The notes below the pieces were generated by a model, which worked only from the letters and a program-made list of their open reading frames with translations, had not been told where the DNA came from and made no database searches. A stretch of 64,000 bases of DNA, taken from Marsupella aquatica (Eukaryota; Marchantiophyta). Location of the stretch: the NCBI GenBank assembly GCA_973895155.1, contig OZ316892.1, positions 124,001 through 188,000 of the forward strand. The letters run 5' to 3'. Numbering within the stretch: the first letter of the stretch is position 1; every line of letters begins with the position of its first letter. A program made the position numbers and the translations under genes. Positions 55,691 through 64,000 of this stretch are shown here, piece by piece.

Positions 55691-57146
55691 ATGAATTATG
55701 GTTGTATACAGATTGGGGCAAGCCGTTGTAGAACTGTCGTGGATCTTCGATGCTAACTGAATTAGTTGGATTCTGTCTCATGACCTTGATTATTACAAGA
55801 CAATAATTGACGCCGAAAACTTCAAACGCTTTGAGGCAATTTGCGCGAAGACAAGGAAAGGCTCTTGGTATACAAAGAAGATGCCTTTGGAGGCCCTTGT
55901 GTACATCTTGTGCGAGAACAAGATCAAGTCATACTCTGTGCAATTGCGCGAAGACAAGGAAAGGCTCTTGGTATACAAACTGGACATGGCGACTGCAAAC
56001 ACTCAAGGGAGGCCGTGGTCAAAGGAGGAGGTCACCAAGCGTCATGCGGCAATGATGGAGGCCACAAAAGAATGGAGCATGAAGACCTCAAATATCACTC
56101 CACTCCTTAGCCCCGAATTCAAAGATTTTTTGTCAACATGTGCGGAAATGTACACGCTGACAGAAAAAAACAAGCAAGAATGGAAAGTAGACGCTGTGGT
56201 TTGCACGATGGATCGTGCTTGTCTCTTTACTGTCGTCTCAGCTTTGGACCCAAAGTTGCGTTCCACTCTTCTTGTGGCGCATTGCACGCCCAAACTTTGC
56301 AAGCAATTTTTCCATCCGCCGAGTGTGAACAATGAACCTGTTAAAAAATGGTGTCACACTTGGCACATGTGGAGTTGGATCGAAGGAATTTCAATGGGGA
56401 TGTTGTAGACTGCTCTCAGACAAGTTCAATCTGTCATGCCTCCGGAACGACTTGTCACAAGAGGTGTAGAAACTTTTGATGCTTTAGTGCAGACGATTTG
56501 CAATGATTTCAAAAGTTATGGAGATACAGTCAAGGTGAAGTTTTTTAACACAATGTGGGCGTCAAAGTACGGGGAGAAAGAAGATTTTTCTTCCCAAAAC
56601 CAGAAGCGGGCAAAGAGATACCTTTATCGGTTCTTTGTGTCCATGGAGAGCAATTCTCCTGAATATTTGTGGGCTTATCCTCCTGCGCTCCAGAGGTGGT
56701 CGGTCATGGATGGGGATGATTTCAGTGAGGTTTACTAGATGTATCCTGTAGAAGGAGCCAATCCTCCACGTGACATTTCCGTTTGGGAGCGAACAAACTG
56801 TCCCTGGTACCTCGATACTGATAAGTGGGATACACCTTTTGATGAATCTGAGAAAGACGCCTTTTTGAAATTGTCCAAATCTTTAGTTCCTCGGAAATGG
56901 TTGTCTGAGATGAAGGAAGGATTGGTGGGAGACGTTGAAGCTTCTGCAATGGAGCTTCAAAAAATATGTGAGACTGAAGTCTTACATGTTGACAGGAGCC
57001 GAAAACCTCGCGCAAAAGTAAAAGTTGATACAGGATTGAATAGCCCGTCCACGAGATCCGGAAGAAAACGTAAGTTATATGACTTTTTGCAGTTCTTCTT
57101 GATCTTTTCCTCTGAAATTCACTTATTTGTTTACATTGATTTTGGT

Positions 57147-57232
57147 TAGCGCCAAGCGCTACTTTTAACTATTAAATGTATACTCATAAACAAGAATTTA
57201 GAAAGTAAATGTTTGGCTAGCGTCGGGCGCTG
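57147..57232. repeat. Palindrome pair in intron 2 (element B)
   Basis: TAGCGCCAAGCGCTA (57147-57161) and TAGCGTCGGGCGCTG (57218-57232) inside intron 57070-57274. They match the pair in intron 2 of element A. Confidence 0.85.
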
Positions 57233-57981
57233 TTATAGTTTTCCCAGTGTTCTTACCTGTTCGATTCTCTGCAGGGGATAGGAAATCAGAGGGAGAAGAA
57301 ACTCAAGATGCAAAGACGACCATTACCCCTGATCAATCTGAAGCAAACACTGAGGCTCTTGATGCTACCCAAGAGCAGACTCCTCCTGCAAATACCAACG
57401 TTGATCGTCCGATTGATGCCACAAGCACCAAAAAAAACAAGAAGAAAAATCTTGATCTTGGTTCTTCTTCAAGAGATTTGCATGCATGTACAGGCGTCCA
57501 ACGAGAAGTTGGTCAATTCAAGTCTAAAGTTTGCCGTCATATATTTGTTGAGTCCAGCCTAATGGACTTTTTTGAATCTATTTTTACAAAAGAGACTAAA
57601 CCCACTCAGGTGGGTGACAAATGTCGAGAAGTGGGGAAAAGACTTAGTGACACTTGGTCTCCGGGAGAAAAGGGTAGTTAGGGGAGGCAAGTTGAGATCT
57701 TTTGTGGTGGATGCGGGTTTCGTCTACCTACCGACAGGTCTACACCTTCTTTGCTTCACCGAAAATTGCCAAAGTGGAATGTACTGGATCACTGAAGGGT
57801 TGGCTCTTTCTTTCGGGCAATGGACCCATTTCTTGCCGACGATGGGTTGTTGCACACTAGGGAGTATGACCAGATCTCCCAAGTAATTTTGGCTAGCCAA
57901 GATTCCCAGAAGTTCCAATGCCTCAAAACACTCAACGTTGTTATGGGTGCCCCAATGTACATGGCCAAAAGCGATTGTTAG

Positions 57982-58159
57982 GTAATTGTCCTTTTGAATC
58001 AAGAGAATCATTTGCTAGCACTTGGCGCTATTAATAGATCTCCTTTCATGTTTGATGTTCACATGTAAATGTCCTCGTGTACCCAGGGTCTTTTGGGTAG
58101 CGCCAAGCGCTATTAATATATGTGACCAAATCTCATATTGAATACTGTTTATTTTCCAG
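57982..58159 (+). other. Extra intron of the element B gene, with two palindromes
   Basis: Donor GTTAG|GTAATT and acceptor TTTTCCAG|GTTTTC enclose 178 bp. Element A reads straight through here (MSDPMYAAKTDREMFTLRLD). Palindromes lie at 58016-58030 (TAGCACTTGGCGCTA) and 58098-58112 (TAGCGCCAAGCGCTA). Confidence 0.75.
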
Positions 58160-59119
58160 GTTTTCACCTTAAGACTTGATATCTTTAGTCGAGTTACATC
58201 GAAGGTTAGGGTCCCCAAAGATTCAAAGTTCAAGCCTTTGTCTTCAACCGAGGACCCTTCAATCACAAACCTCATTGGACTGTAGACTCTGAAGAAGGAT
58301 CCTATTCCAGAAGCTGCATTTGCGGGGAATGCACAACTACCAGTCGGCTTCATGCAGTCTATCCTGGAGTTAATTTCTCGTCCGGGAGATATTATTATGG
58401 ACTGGACGGTTGGGTTAGGAAGTACATTTGTGGCTGGGGATTTTTGTGGCCGTTTCATCCTTGGGATTGAGAATCGCAAGGAATTTGTTTCTATTGCTGA
58501 GAGGACATACACTGACTTGCTCCTCCCAAAAGAATCGAGTGAGGCTGGTCCGAGCAAAGACATGGAGAAAAAAGTGAAAGATAAAGTTTGATCTGTTCTG
58601 AATTTTGATTCCGAAGAAGAAGAAGATGATGTAGCTGATGAAGAGGCCGGGATTGATGTCCAGAAAGGAGAGAAAAAGGATTGGGGGAATTTAGAAGGAG
58701 AAACTGAAGATTTAGATTCTTTTGAGTAATGCCTGTAAGCTCCTTTACATTACTTAACTTTCCATTTTCTTTTTATCTTGTATACTTGAATTACTGGAAT
58801 CTCTCAAAGTGTACTTAGTGTTTCAACTGACTCACAGGTCAGAGTGGAATCTTCACGAGAGGTTCGATCTGCAAAGGAAATTTTTGAGCAAAGTCCTAAT
58901 TACCCCTGAGAAACCATTTGTATTGCCTTCATACGCAGAGTATGCCGCTCGCAAAGAAGAGAGTAGAAGAACCCTGACCTGGGAGAATAAGGGCTTACGA
59001 TTGAGACGTGGTTTGGATAGAAAGTTCATCCGTCATCCATTTGTCGATGATATGGCATGAAATGAATTTATCGATGATGAAGCAGAGAGTACGGATAGAT
59101 CAGAGAGTATTGAGTCGGA

Positions 59120-59270
59120 ATCTAGAGATTAGATTAGATTAGATTAGATTAGATTGGATTAGGTTAGTTTAAATTAGATTAGTTATATATTCATGATTTT
59201 AAAACAAATTATCTCCTCCAAAATAGTAGCATTGGGTGCTACTTATTGTACGCATCAATTTTATATAAAT
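59120..59270 (+). repeat. GATTA microsatellite and a decayed palindrome
   Basis: GATTA repeats follow the last codons of the element B gene (about 59126-59160). TAGCATTGGGTGCTA lies at 59227-59241 and retains the outer arms TAGCA/TGCTA. Confidence 0.7.
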
Positions 59271-59548
59271 ACAAAGTGGGAAAGGTATTAGCTTCCGCAC
59301 ATCTTTTTCTGATGTCAAGTGTAGTGTAATGTTTTCCAAAATGCAAGTACATGTACTGATGTACGATGAAAATCCTTAATGACCTTGACTACCATACGTA
59401 CTTGTTTCCCTAGGTTGAATTCCTTTGCAATGGTAGGCATTTCGACACCCTCTTCTATTTCACACCCTCTCCGTTTGACATCGCCAATGTTGAGGATTTC
59501 CAGGAGCTCTTTCGCGTTTAGCGCCGCATAGACATTGATCCAGTGACC

Positions 59549-60018
59549 ATGGAGAAAGGAAAGCAAGTCTTGTGTGAGAGAACTTCCAGCCTCACAAAGT
59601 TGGAAGGCAAAGCTCCAATTGATTCTCTGGCCTTAGAGGTCCCCATCGATGAGACTCCTCGCCCTGTCACCTCAACTGAGAGGAATTGACTATGGCTGGC
59701 CTTGGACGAGGGATAAGCCTTCGAGCAAAACCAGATTCATGCCCTGATTTGTCTCCTCCCCGGTCTTTCAGAGAACGGTTCTCTATTCATGATCCGGATC
59801 CTTCCGATGTCTAAAGGGTTGGACGGACGGCATTTTTCAGGGGCATTCAACAATGGACCGGGCGAGTCGGATTTTCTGACTCCAACATTCCAAATTTCAG
59901 GCTGAGGAGTCGCCTTCCAGGACCGCATTTTTTTGCTGAGCGGGAGGATGGATTTTGCCAAGACAAGGATTGCTTCAATGCGGGAGTTGATGATGAGTGT
60001 CATTCATCGACGTCCTGA
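59549..60018 (+). pseudogene. Small third gene of element B (broken)
   Basis: Begins ATGGAGAAAGG at 59549. The frame shifts after about 46 codons. Later text contains SPPRSFRERFSIHDPDPSDV, a stop, then GRVGFSDSNIPN and a tail ending near 60018. The last motif matches GRVDFKDSNIPN of element A. It lies downstream of the ParB/methyltransferase-like gene in both elements. Function unknown. Confidence 0.5.
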
Positions 60019-60061
60019 GATTGTTGGAAAGATGGAGTCTTCTTAAAGACTTTTGCGATAG

Positions 60062-60294
60062 TAGCGCCCGACGCTACCGCCATCAAAGATTGAAGGTGTT
60101 AGGTTGTAGTGTCGGTTCTCCATGTTTTCTTGAGAGCTTACTACATCCCAGTTCCTTAGCCTTTTTTTTAGCTTGCGGTATCTCTTAAGATTTTAGAGCT
60201 TGAAGGCAGAATAGGTATCGTCGTTGGGCTTTGTGTTTTTGCTACCATGTAACACACATTTTGTGACACACATTTAAAGTAGCGCCAGGCGCTA
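60062..60294. repeat. Two palindromes near the right end of element B
   Basis: TAGCGCCCGACGCTA (60062-60076) and TAGCGCCAGGCGCTA (60280-60294), the last of the family before the right terminal repeat. Confidence 0.85.
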
Positions 60295-60364
60295 CTAATA
60301 TACTCGGCATTTTTATACACACTTTTTATTGATGGATGTCACAAACATTGTGTAAATTTCCTCA

Positions 60365-60440
60365 CTTATTTTACTGTTACCATTTCCTGTTTCCTATTAC
60401 TGTTTCCTGTTTCCTGTTTCCTGTCACAGCAAAAAACCTC
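60365..60440 (-). repeat. Right terminal inverted repeat of element B
   Basis: Contains ACTGTTACC, then repeated CTGTTTC units ending CCTGTCAC, and the tip CAAAAAACCTC ending at 60440. Read inward it gives GTGACAGGAAACAGGAAAC with three AGGAAAC units, complementary to 3936-3960. TTACCAGA follows at 60441. Confidence 0.8.
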
Positions 60441-60448
60441 TTACCAGA

Positions 60449-61043
60449 AGACTGCACCCCAATGTTGAGTGAATAAGGAAATGAGATGATTAGTCGAAAA
60501 GGATTGTTTGGCTTAGCTGTGATTTTGTGAAGTAGAACAGTAAGTCAGGATGCTGAATTTTGCGTATCTAGAAGTTTCGGAGGGGCTCTATCAAGCTAAC
60601 GATGATATTTGTTAGCTATGAATTATTATATATGATAAGTTGTAATGAGGTTTTTCACGATGGGACGGACTGAGATCATGAAAAGTTTTCAGTTGGAACT
60701 ATGGATTACTCATCGTGAACTATATATAGTTATGAAGAATTCGAGGAGTATTATTGGCCAGTTGTGGTGGGAGTATTTGATGAATGGAATAGTGTGGTTA
60801 GGTGCACAGCAGCGGAAGTGGTGGGCGCGCCCCAAAACTAGTGTAAATTAGGTATCGGATGAGAGAATTGAAATTGCTTGTTAACAAAATGAAAGGAAAT
60901 CTTGAAAAAGAATTAGTACACCTAGTGAAAATTTAAATTAACTGTGTGCAAGTTCCAAGTGGAATGGGCAATTGCACATATAAGAGGTGAGAAATGAAAA
61001 TGGACTATTGAAAGCTCAGGATTTAATCACTTAATGATACATT
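60449..61043. other. Flank between element B and the copia element, no gene
   Basis: AT-rich DNA with no credible protein. The single open frame of 68 codons has no motif. The last five bases (ACATT, 61039-61043) border the copia LTR and would be its target duplication, but the other side is outside the window. Confidence 0.5.
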
Positions 61044-61234
61044 TGTTATAACTCAAAAATACTATGAAATTATGATTCTCCTTCTTTGATCAATCGAATA
61101 AGTAGAAGATGACTCAAAATGGAGGAGTCTCTTCTATACAATATGGTTAGGGTAGTTATTCCTAAGCATACCCTTTGGATTCTCTAATCATATCCTTTAA
61201 GGTCTCCTTTAAGGATTATCCATATATTACAACA
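61044..61234 (-). repeat. 191-bp 3' LTR of the copia element
   Basis: Plus-strand ends are TGTTATAACTC and TATTACAACA, so the LTR has TG/CA termini and short inverted tips (TGTTRTAA). It is next to CTCCCCCTAG, the complement of a polypurine tract. The length is typical of short-LTR plant copia elements. Confidence 0.85.
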
Positions 61235-61513
61235 CTCCCCCTAGATTGCTAAAATTGATAATTGTTTGCAATCTTAATGAGTAATATTGGGGGAATCCTA
61301 TATTAACCTCTTTGTAGCATTTGATCATCAGGTGTAACCTCATTAAAAACCCGCTGCTTTCTTCTCGGGAAAAGAATGTTACCACTTACATGTATAGATC
61401 AAAAGTTATCAGGTTAATTGTAAGTGTATTTGTGACCTAATGTATGGAAATCCTAATACGATAGGATGTCTAAGTGTATGTCTCGAATGGAATACTGGTT
61501 GGTTTCTTCATGT

Positions 61514-64000
61514 TTAGGGCGGATCTTTGAGTGTGGAAAGTCGACGTAGACCTATTCCTTCACAATGTGCGTTATGTAAGTGTCGGGGTAGCGGCTTTGT
61601 GAATATGTCGGCATGGTTTTCGTTCGAAGGGATCCAGATGACGTTTACTTGATCGCCATGTTGCTCGGCGGTGTAAAAGAATTTTGGGGCGATGTGTTTA
61701 ATGCGGTCACCCTTGATGAATCCCATGCTGATTTGATTCACGCAGGGTCGATTGTCTTCGTAAATTGTTGTTGGTGCTGTTAGTGGGGGGGATCCGGCTG
61801 ATGTATGAATGTGGTCAAGTAATTGGCGAAGCCAGATGCATTCGCGACAAAGCTTCGTATAGGGCAATGACTTCAGCGTGATTTGAAGAAGTTGTGGTAA
61901 GTGTCTGCTTAGTGCTCTTCCAGGAGATTGCCGTCCCTCCTTGCAGAAACACGTATCCGGGTTGAGATTTGGAATCATCAGGGTCGGATAAGTAGCCTGC
62001 ATCAGTATAACCAACAAGTTCATTAGCGCTTGTATTAGAGTAGTATAGTCCCATATCGATTGTGCCTTGTAAATACCTGAAAATTTGCTTTATGCCATTC
62101 CAATGGCGAATGGTTGGCTGAGAGCTGTGTCGAGCGAGCATACTGACTGCGAAAGCTATATCTGGTCACGTCTGATTAGCAAGATACATGAGGGCCCCAA
62201 TTGCAGAGAGGTATGGTTTCTCTGGTCCGAGCGTTACTTCTGAATCCGTTTTCTTATGAAAGATGTCTTTTGTAGGATCAATAGAGCGAAGGTCCATCGG
62301 TGTGGTCACTGGGTAAGATTTATCCATGTTAAATTGTTTTAACACTTTGCGAGCGTATGTAGATTGATGAATGAAGATCCCACCAGGTAAAATTTCTATT
62401 TGTATACCCAGACAGTAAGAAGGTTCACCGATATCTTTCATCTGAAATATATTCTTGAGAGATGAGATCGTATTCGAAGTAATCTTTGGAGTTCCGAATA
62501 TACTGATGTCATCAACGTAAATCGCCAGGATGACAAATTCTTGTTCGATATGCTTAATAAATAAGCAAGGAGCTATTTCATTGTTAACAAACCCAAGTGC
62601 TAGCATTTCCGCTTTAAAGCGTTGGTACCATATCCGTCCGCTCTGTTTAAGGCCGTATATCGAGCGAAGGACTTGTACAGCAAGTTTACTTTGAGGTTTC
62701 TTTCTGCTGATCTGTCTGTGCACTGATATAGCATGTAGCTCTGTTTGTTTCATAGAAACAGCTTGGGTTGTTGTGCTTATATGGCCAGTTCGATCTGATT
62801 CAAGTTCTAATGCTTGATTCATCAATGTTAATTGCAAAGTTGTGGGCACTATCTGTGTAATGCCCGCTTTTAGATCGGGAGATAGTGGCAAAGTTCTCTC
62901 CCCCTGAATATCTGAATGAGTTCAGGTGGAGTCTGCATGTATATATCTGTGTCTAAGGTGCCATAAAGATATGCTGTCACGACATCCAAGAGATGTAAAG
63001 TTAGTCTGTGAACCAAAGAGAAAGCAATTAAGTAACGATAGGTAATGGTGTCCATGACTGGAGAATATGTTAGATCATAGTCCTGTCCCCATATCTGTGT
63101 ATATCCCTTGGCAACTAAACGTGCCTTATGTCGGATGATTTCTCCTTGAGCATTCCTTTTTGTGACCAGGATAATTCTATATCCTGTTAGATGTTGAGCA
63201 GATGTTGGGTGACTAATTTGACCAAATACTTGGCGAGAAATCAAGGAATCGAGCTCTGAATTTATTGCTTTATTCCATAAGGGCCAGTCCTCGCGTTGTT
63301 GAGCTTCACAAACTGTGCGAGGATCGGCTAACTCTGAAGAGATGGTCTGTGATATCATCAGTGCAAAACAGTCATTCATTTCTGTATCCTGTCGATTCCA
63401 TATATTTCCGGTGACTGCATAGTTGAGGGAGATTTCTTCATATTCATTCTGCTGTGGTACGTTTGATGTCATGGTAAGTAGTGTGGTAGGAGGACGTTTA
63501 TTGCTTGCTGGTTTGTTCTTAGAACCAGGAGGACGTCCTCTCTTTGTTTTGGGTGGTACATGATTAGCTAATTGTTCATCAATGGTTATACGTGCAGGGA
63601 TGTTGGCTGCTTCAATATGTGATTTCGTCATCTGTGCAGCGTCATTGAACACATCTGGCAGTTTTTCCATAATTTGGTGAAGGTGTAGTATCCTTTTGAC
63701 CTCATCGTTTGCTAATGGTGTTCTTGGATCATTCCAGAAGGGATTTTGTGTTTGCCATTGTAGTTGAGTTGGCTTAGGCGTAACTGGGAGGTTCACTGTG
63801 CTAAGGGTAGGAAATATATCTTCTCGGAATTGACAATCATTGTAGCAAGCTCTAAAGGTGTCTGCAGTTGTTGGTTCTAGATATCTAATTATAGAAGGAG
63901 AGTCAAAACCAATGTATATACCTCTGTGTCTTTGAGGTCCCATCTTGGTCCTCTTGGGTCCCAATATGGGTACCATGACTAAGCAGCCAAAGATTTTGAG
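61514..64000 (-). pseudogene. Copia pol: integrase C-terminus, reverse transcriptase, RNase H (broken)
   Basis: From the right: integrase tail (GPQRHRGIYIGFDSPSIIRYL, ~63900) and a linker with a basic RGRPPGSKNKP stretch. RT begins near WPLWNKAINSELDSL, with LLDVVTAYLYG (near 62975) and the catalytic YVDDISIFG (near 62505). RNase H has GYTDAGYLSDPDD and TTSSNHAEVIALYEA, and the end has IPSNENHADIFTKPLP. Three lesions are visible: a frameshift near 62880, a TGA at 62166-62168 inside the NQT/PDIAF motif (most simply a CGA change), and a frameshift near 61840. The reading frame is open to the window edge, so the upstream part may continue. Confidence 0.88.

Larger units (their letters stand above)
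55075..59132 (+). pseudogene. Element B ParB-like/DNA-methyltransferase-like fusion gene (heavily broken)
   Basis: Exons about 55075-55620, 55712-57069, 57275-57981, 58160-58725 and 58838-59132. The ParB-like motif VFDGNHRLYSW is preserved. VDAGFVYLPTG stands where a DPPY-type motif would be expected. MDWTVGLGSTFVAG and GRFILGIENRKEF are the methyltransferase motif I-like region. The last exon has SEWNLHERFDLQRK and TPEKPFVLPSYAE. Damage: TAA at 55303, a frameshift near 55335, TAG near 55503, TGA near 55758, stops near 56406 and 56736, frame loss at the exon 3 start, TAG at the exon 3 end, stops near 58283 and 58590, and TGA at 59058. A 36-bp segment (about 55841-55876) is duplicated at 55943-55978. 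It has one intron more than element A. Confidence 0.78.
3923..60440. mobile_element. Element B: outer MULE-like DNA transposon, disrupted by nested insertions
   Basis: The left end (3923) begins GGGCCCAACC and, 15 bp in, reads GACAGGAAACAGGAAACAG. The right end, read inward from 60440, begins GAGG and, also 15 bp in, has the same motif with one extra AGGAAAC unit. Flanks carry TTACCAGA on both sides. B's own DNA is 3923-3982, 18764-19222, 39796 to about 44400, and about 55030-60440, roughly 10.5 kb. It matches element A in gene order: minus-strand transposase, divergent plus-strand ParB/methyltransferase-like gene, then a small third gene. All three genes are decayed. An 8-9 bp duplication and a MULE-type DDE protein point to the Mutator-like superfamily. 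A separate but related superfamily is possible. Confidence 0.8.
61044..64000 (-). mobile_element. Ty1/copia retrotransposon, minus strand, cut by the window edge
   Basis: The LTR at 61044-61234, a polypurine tract (61235-61245), then RNase H, RT and the C-terminal part of integrase, read right to left. Integrase before RT is the copia order. Gag, protease and most of integrase lie beyond 64000. Breaks in pol show it is inactive. Confidence 0.9.

Noticed and set aside
18894-60294. CRISPR array interpretation of the repeated 15-bp palindromes
   Set aside because: Repeats are short, variable and irregularly spaced over 41 kb, split by genes and introns, in a plant-type nuclear genome, with no cas genes.

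Overview
The window is repeat-derived DNA from a large, repeat-rich plant-type nuclear genome. The evidence is a Ty3/Gypsy element primed by a plant-type tRNA-Asp site, a plant L1-type LINE with a zf-RVT tail, a Ty1/copia element, spliceosomal introns with GT/AG ends, and gag-like proteins of plant type. The species cannot be named from the sequence. No ordinary single-copy host gene, tRNA, rRNA or CRISPR array was found.

Almost everything belongs to one nest of insertions. The outermost unit is element B (3923-60440), a DNA transposon with inverted ends built on GACAG(N)AAACAG repeats and an 8-9 bp target duplication (TTACCAGA). Four kinds of DNA have entered B. (1) A near-pristine Ty3/Gypsy retrotransposon (3983-18758): 4079-bp LTRs, GAGTG duplication, one intact 2132-aa gag-pol, and an unusual 618-aa ORF inside each LTR. 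(2) An L1-like LINE (19223-39780) with a 15-bp duplication. (3) Inside the LINE, a 389-bp MITE-like insert (23949-24337) and a second copy of the B family, element A (26124-39440), with a perfect 9-bp duplication, CCTTTCAGA. (4) A composite block of retroelement debris (about 44.4-55.03 kb) holding a 1133-codon ORF broken by a single TGA. Outside B lie an inverted 3' fragment of a third family member (C, 975-1560), retroelement scraps (1.6-3.7 kb), and a Ty1/copia element with a 191-bp LTR that runs off the right edge (61044-64000).

The A/B/C family is the most interesting content. Each full copy has two divergent genes. The leftward gene encodes a roughly 1087-aa DDE transposase with MULE-like features (zinc-binding N-terminus ending in HIGEHNHP, and D, D and SExxHxxMK motifs). 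The rightward gene has at least four exons and encodes a roughly 1160-aa protein joining a ParB-like domain (FDGNHRLYSW) to a degenerate beta-class DNA-methyltransferase-like domain (DWTxxxGxxxxA, GRFxLGIE). A small third gene shares the motif DSNIPN. The non-coding parts of A and B (introns, the divergent promoter, intergenic DNA) carry 31 copies of a 15-bp palindrome, consensus TAGCGYCNRGCGCTA. I saw none in exons and none in the other elements. A plausible reading is an element-encoded DNA-binding and chromatin or anti-silencing system acting on its own dispersed sites, comparable in layout to VANC and its motif in VANDAL MULEs. Function is inferred. Both copies are now broken by stops and frameshifts.

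Relative order of events: B; then LINE into B; then A into LINE. The Gypsy element is very recent, with about four LTR differences seen in 4079 bp.
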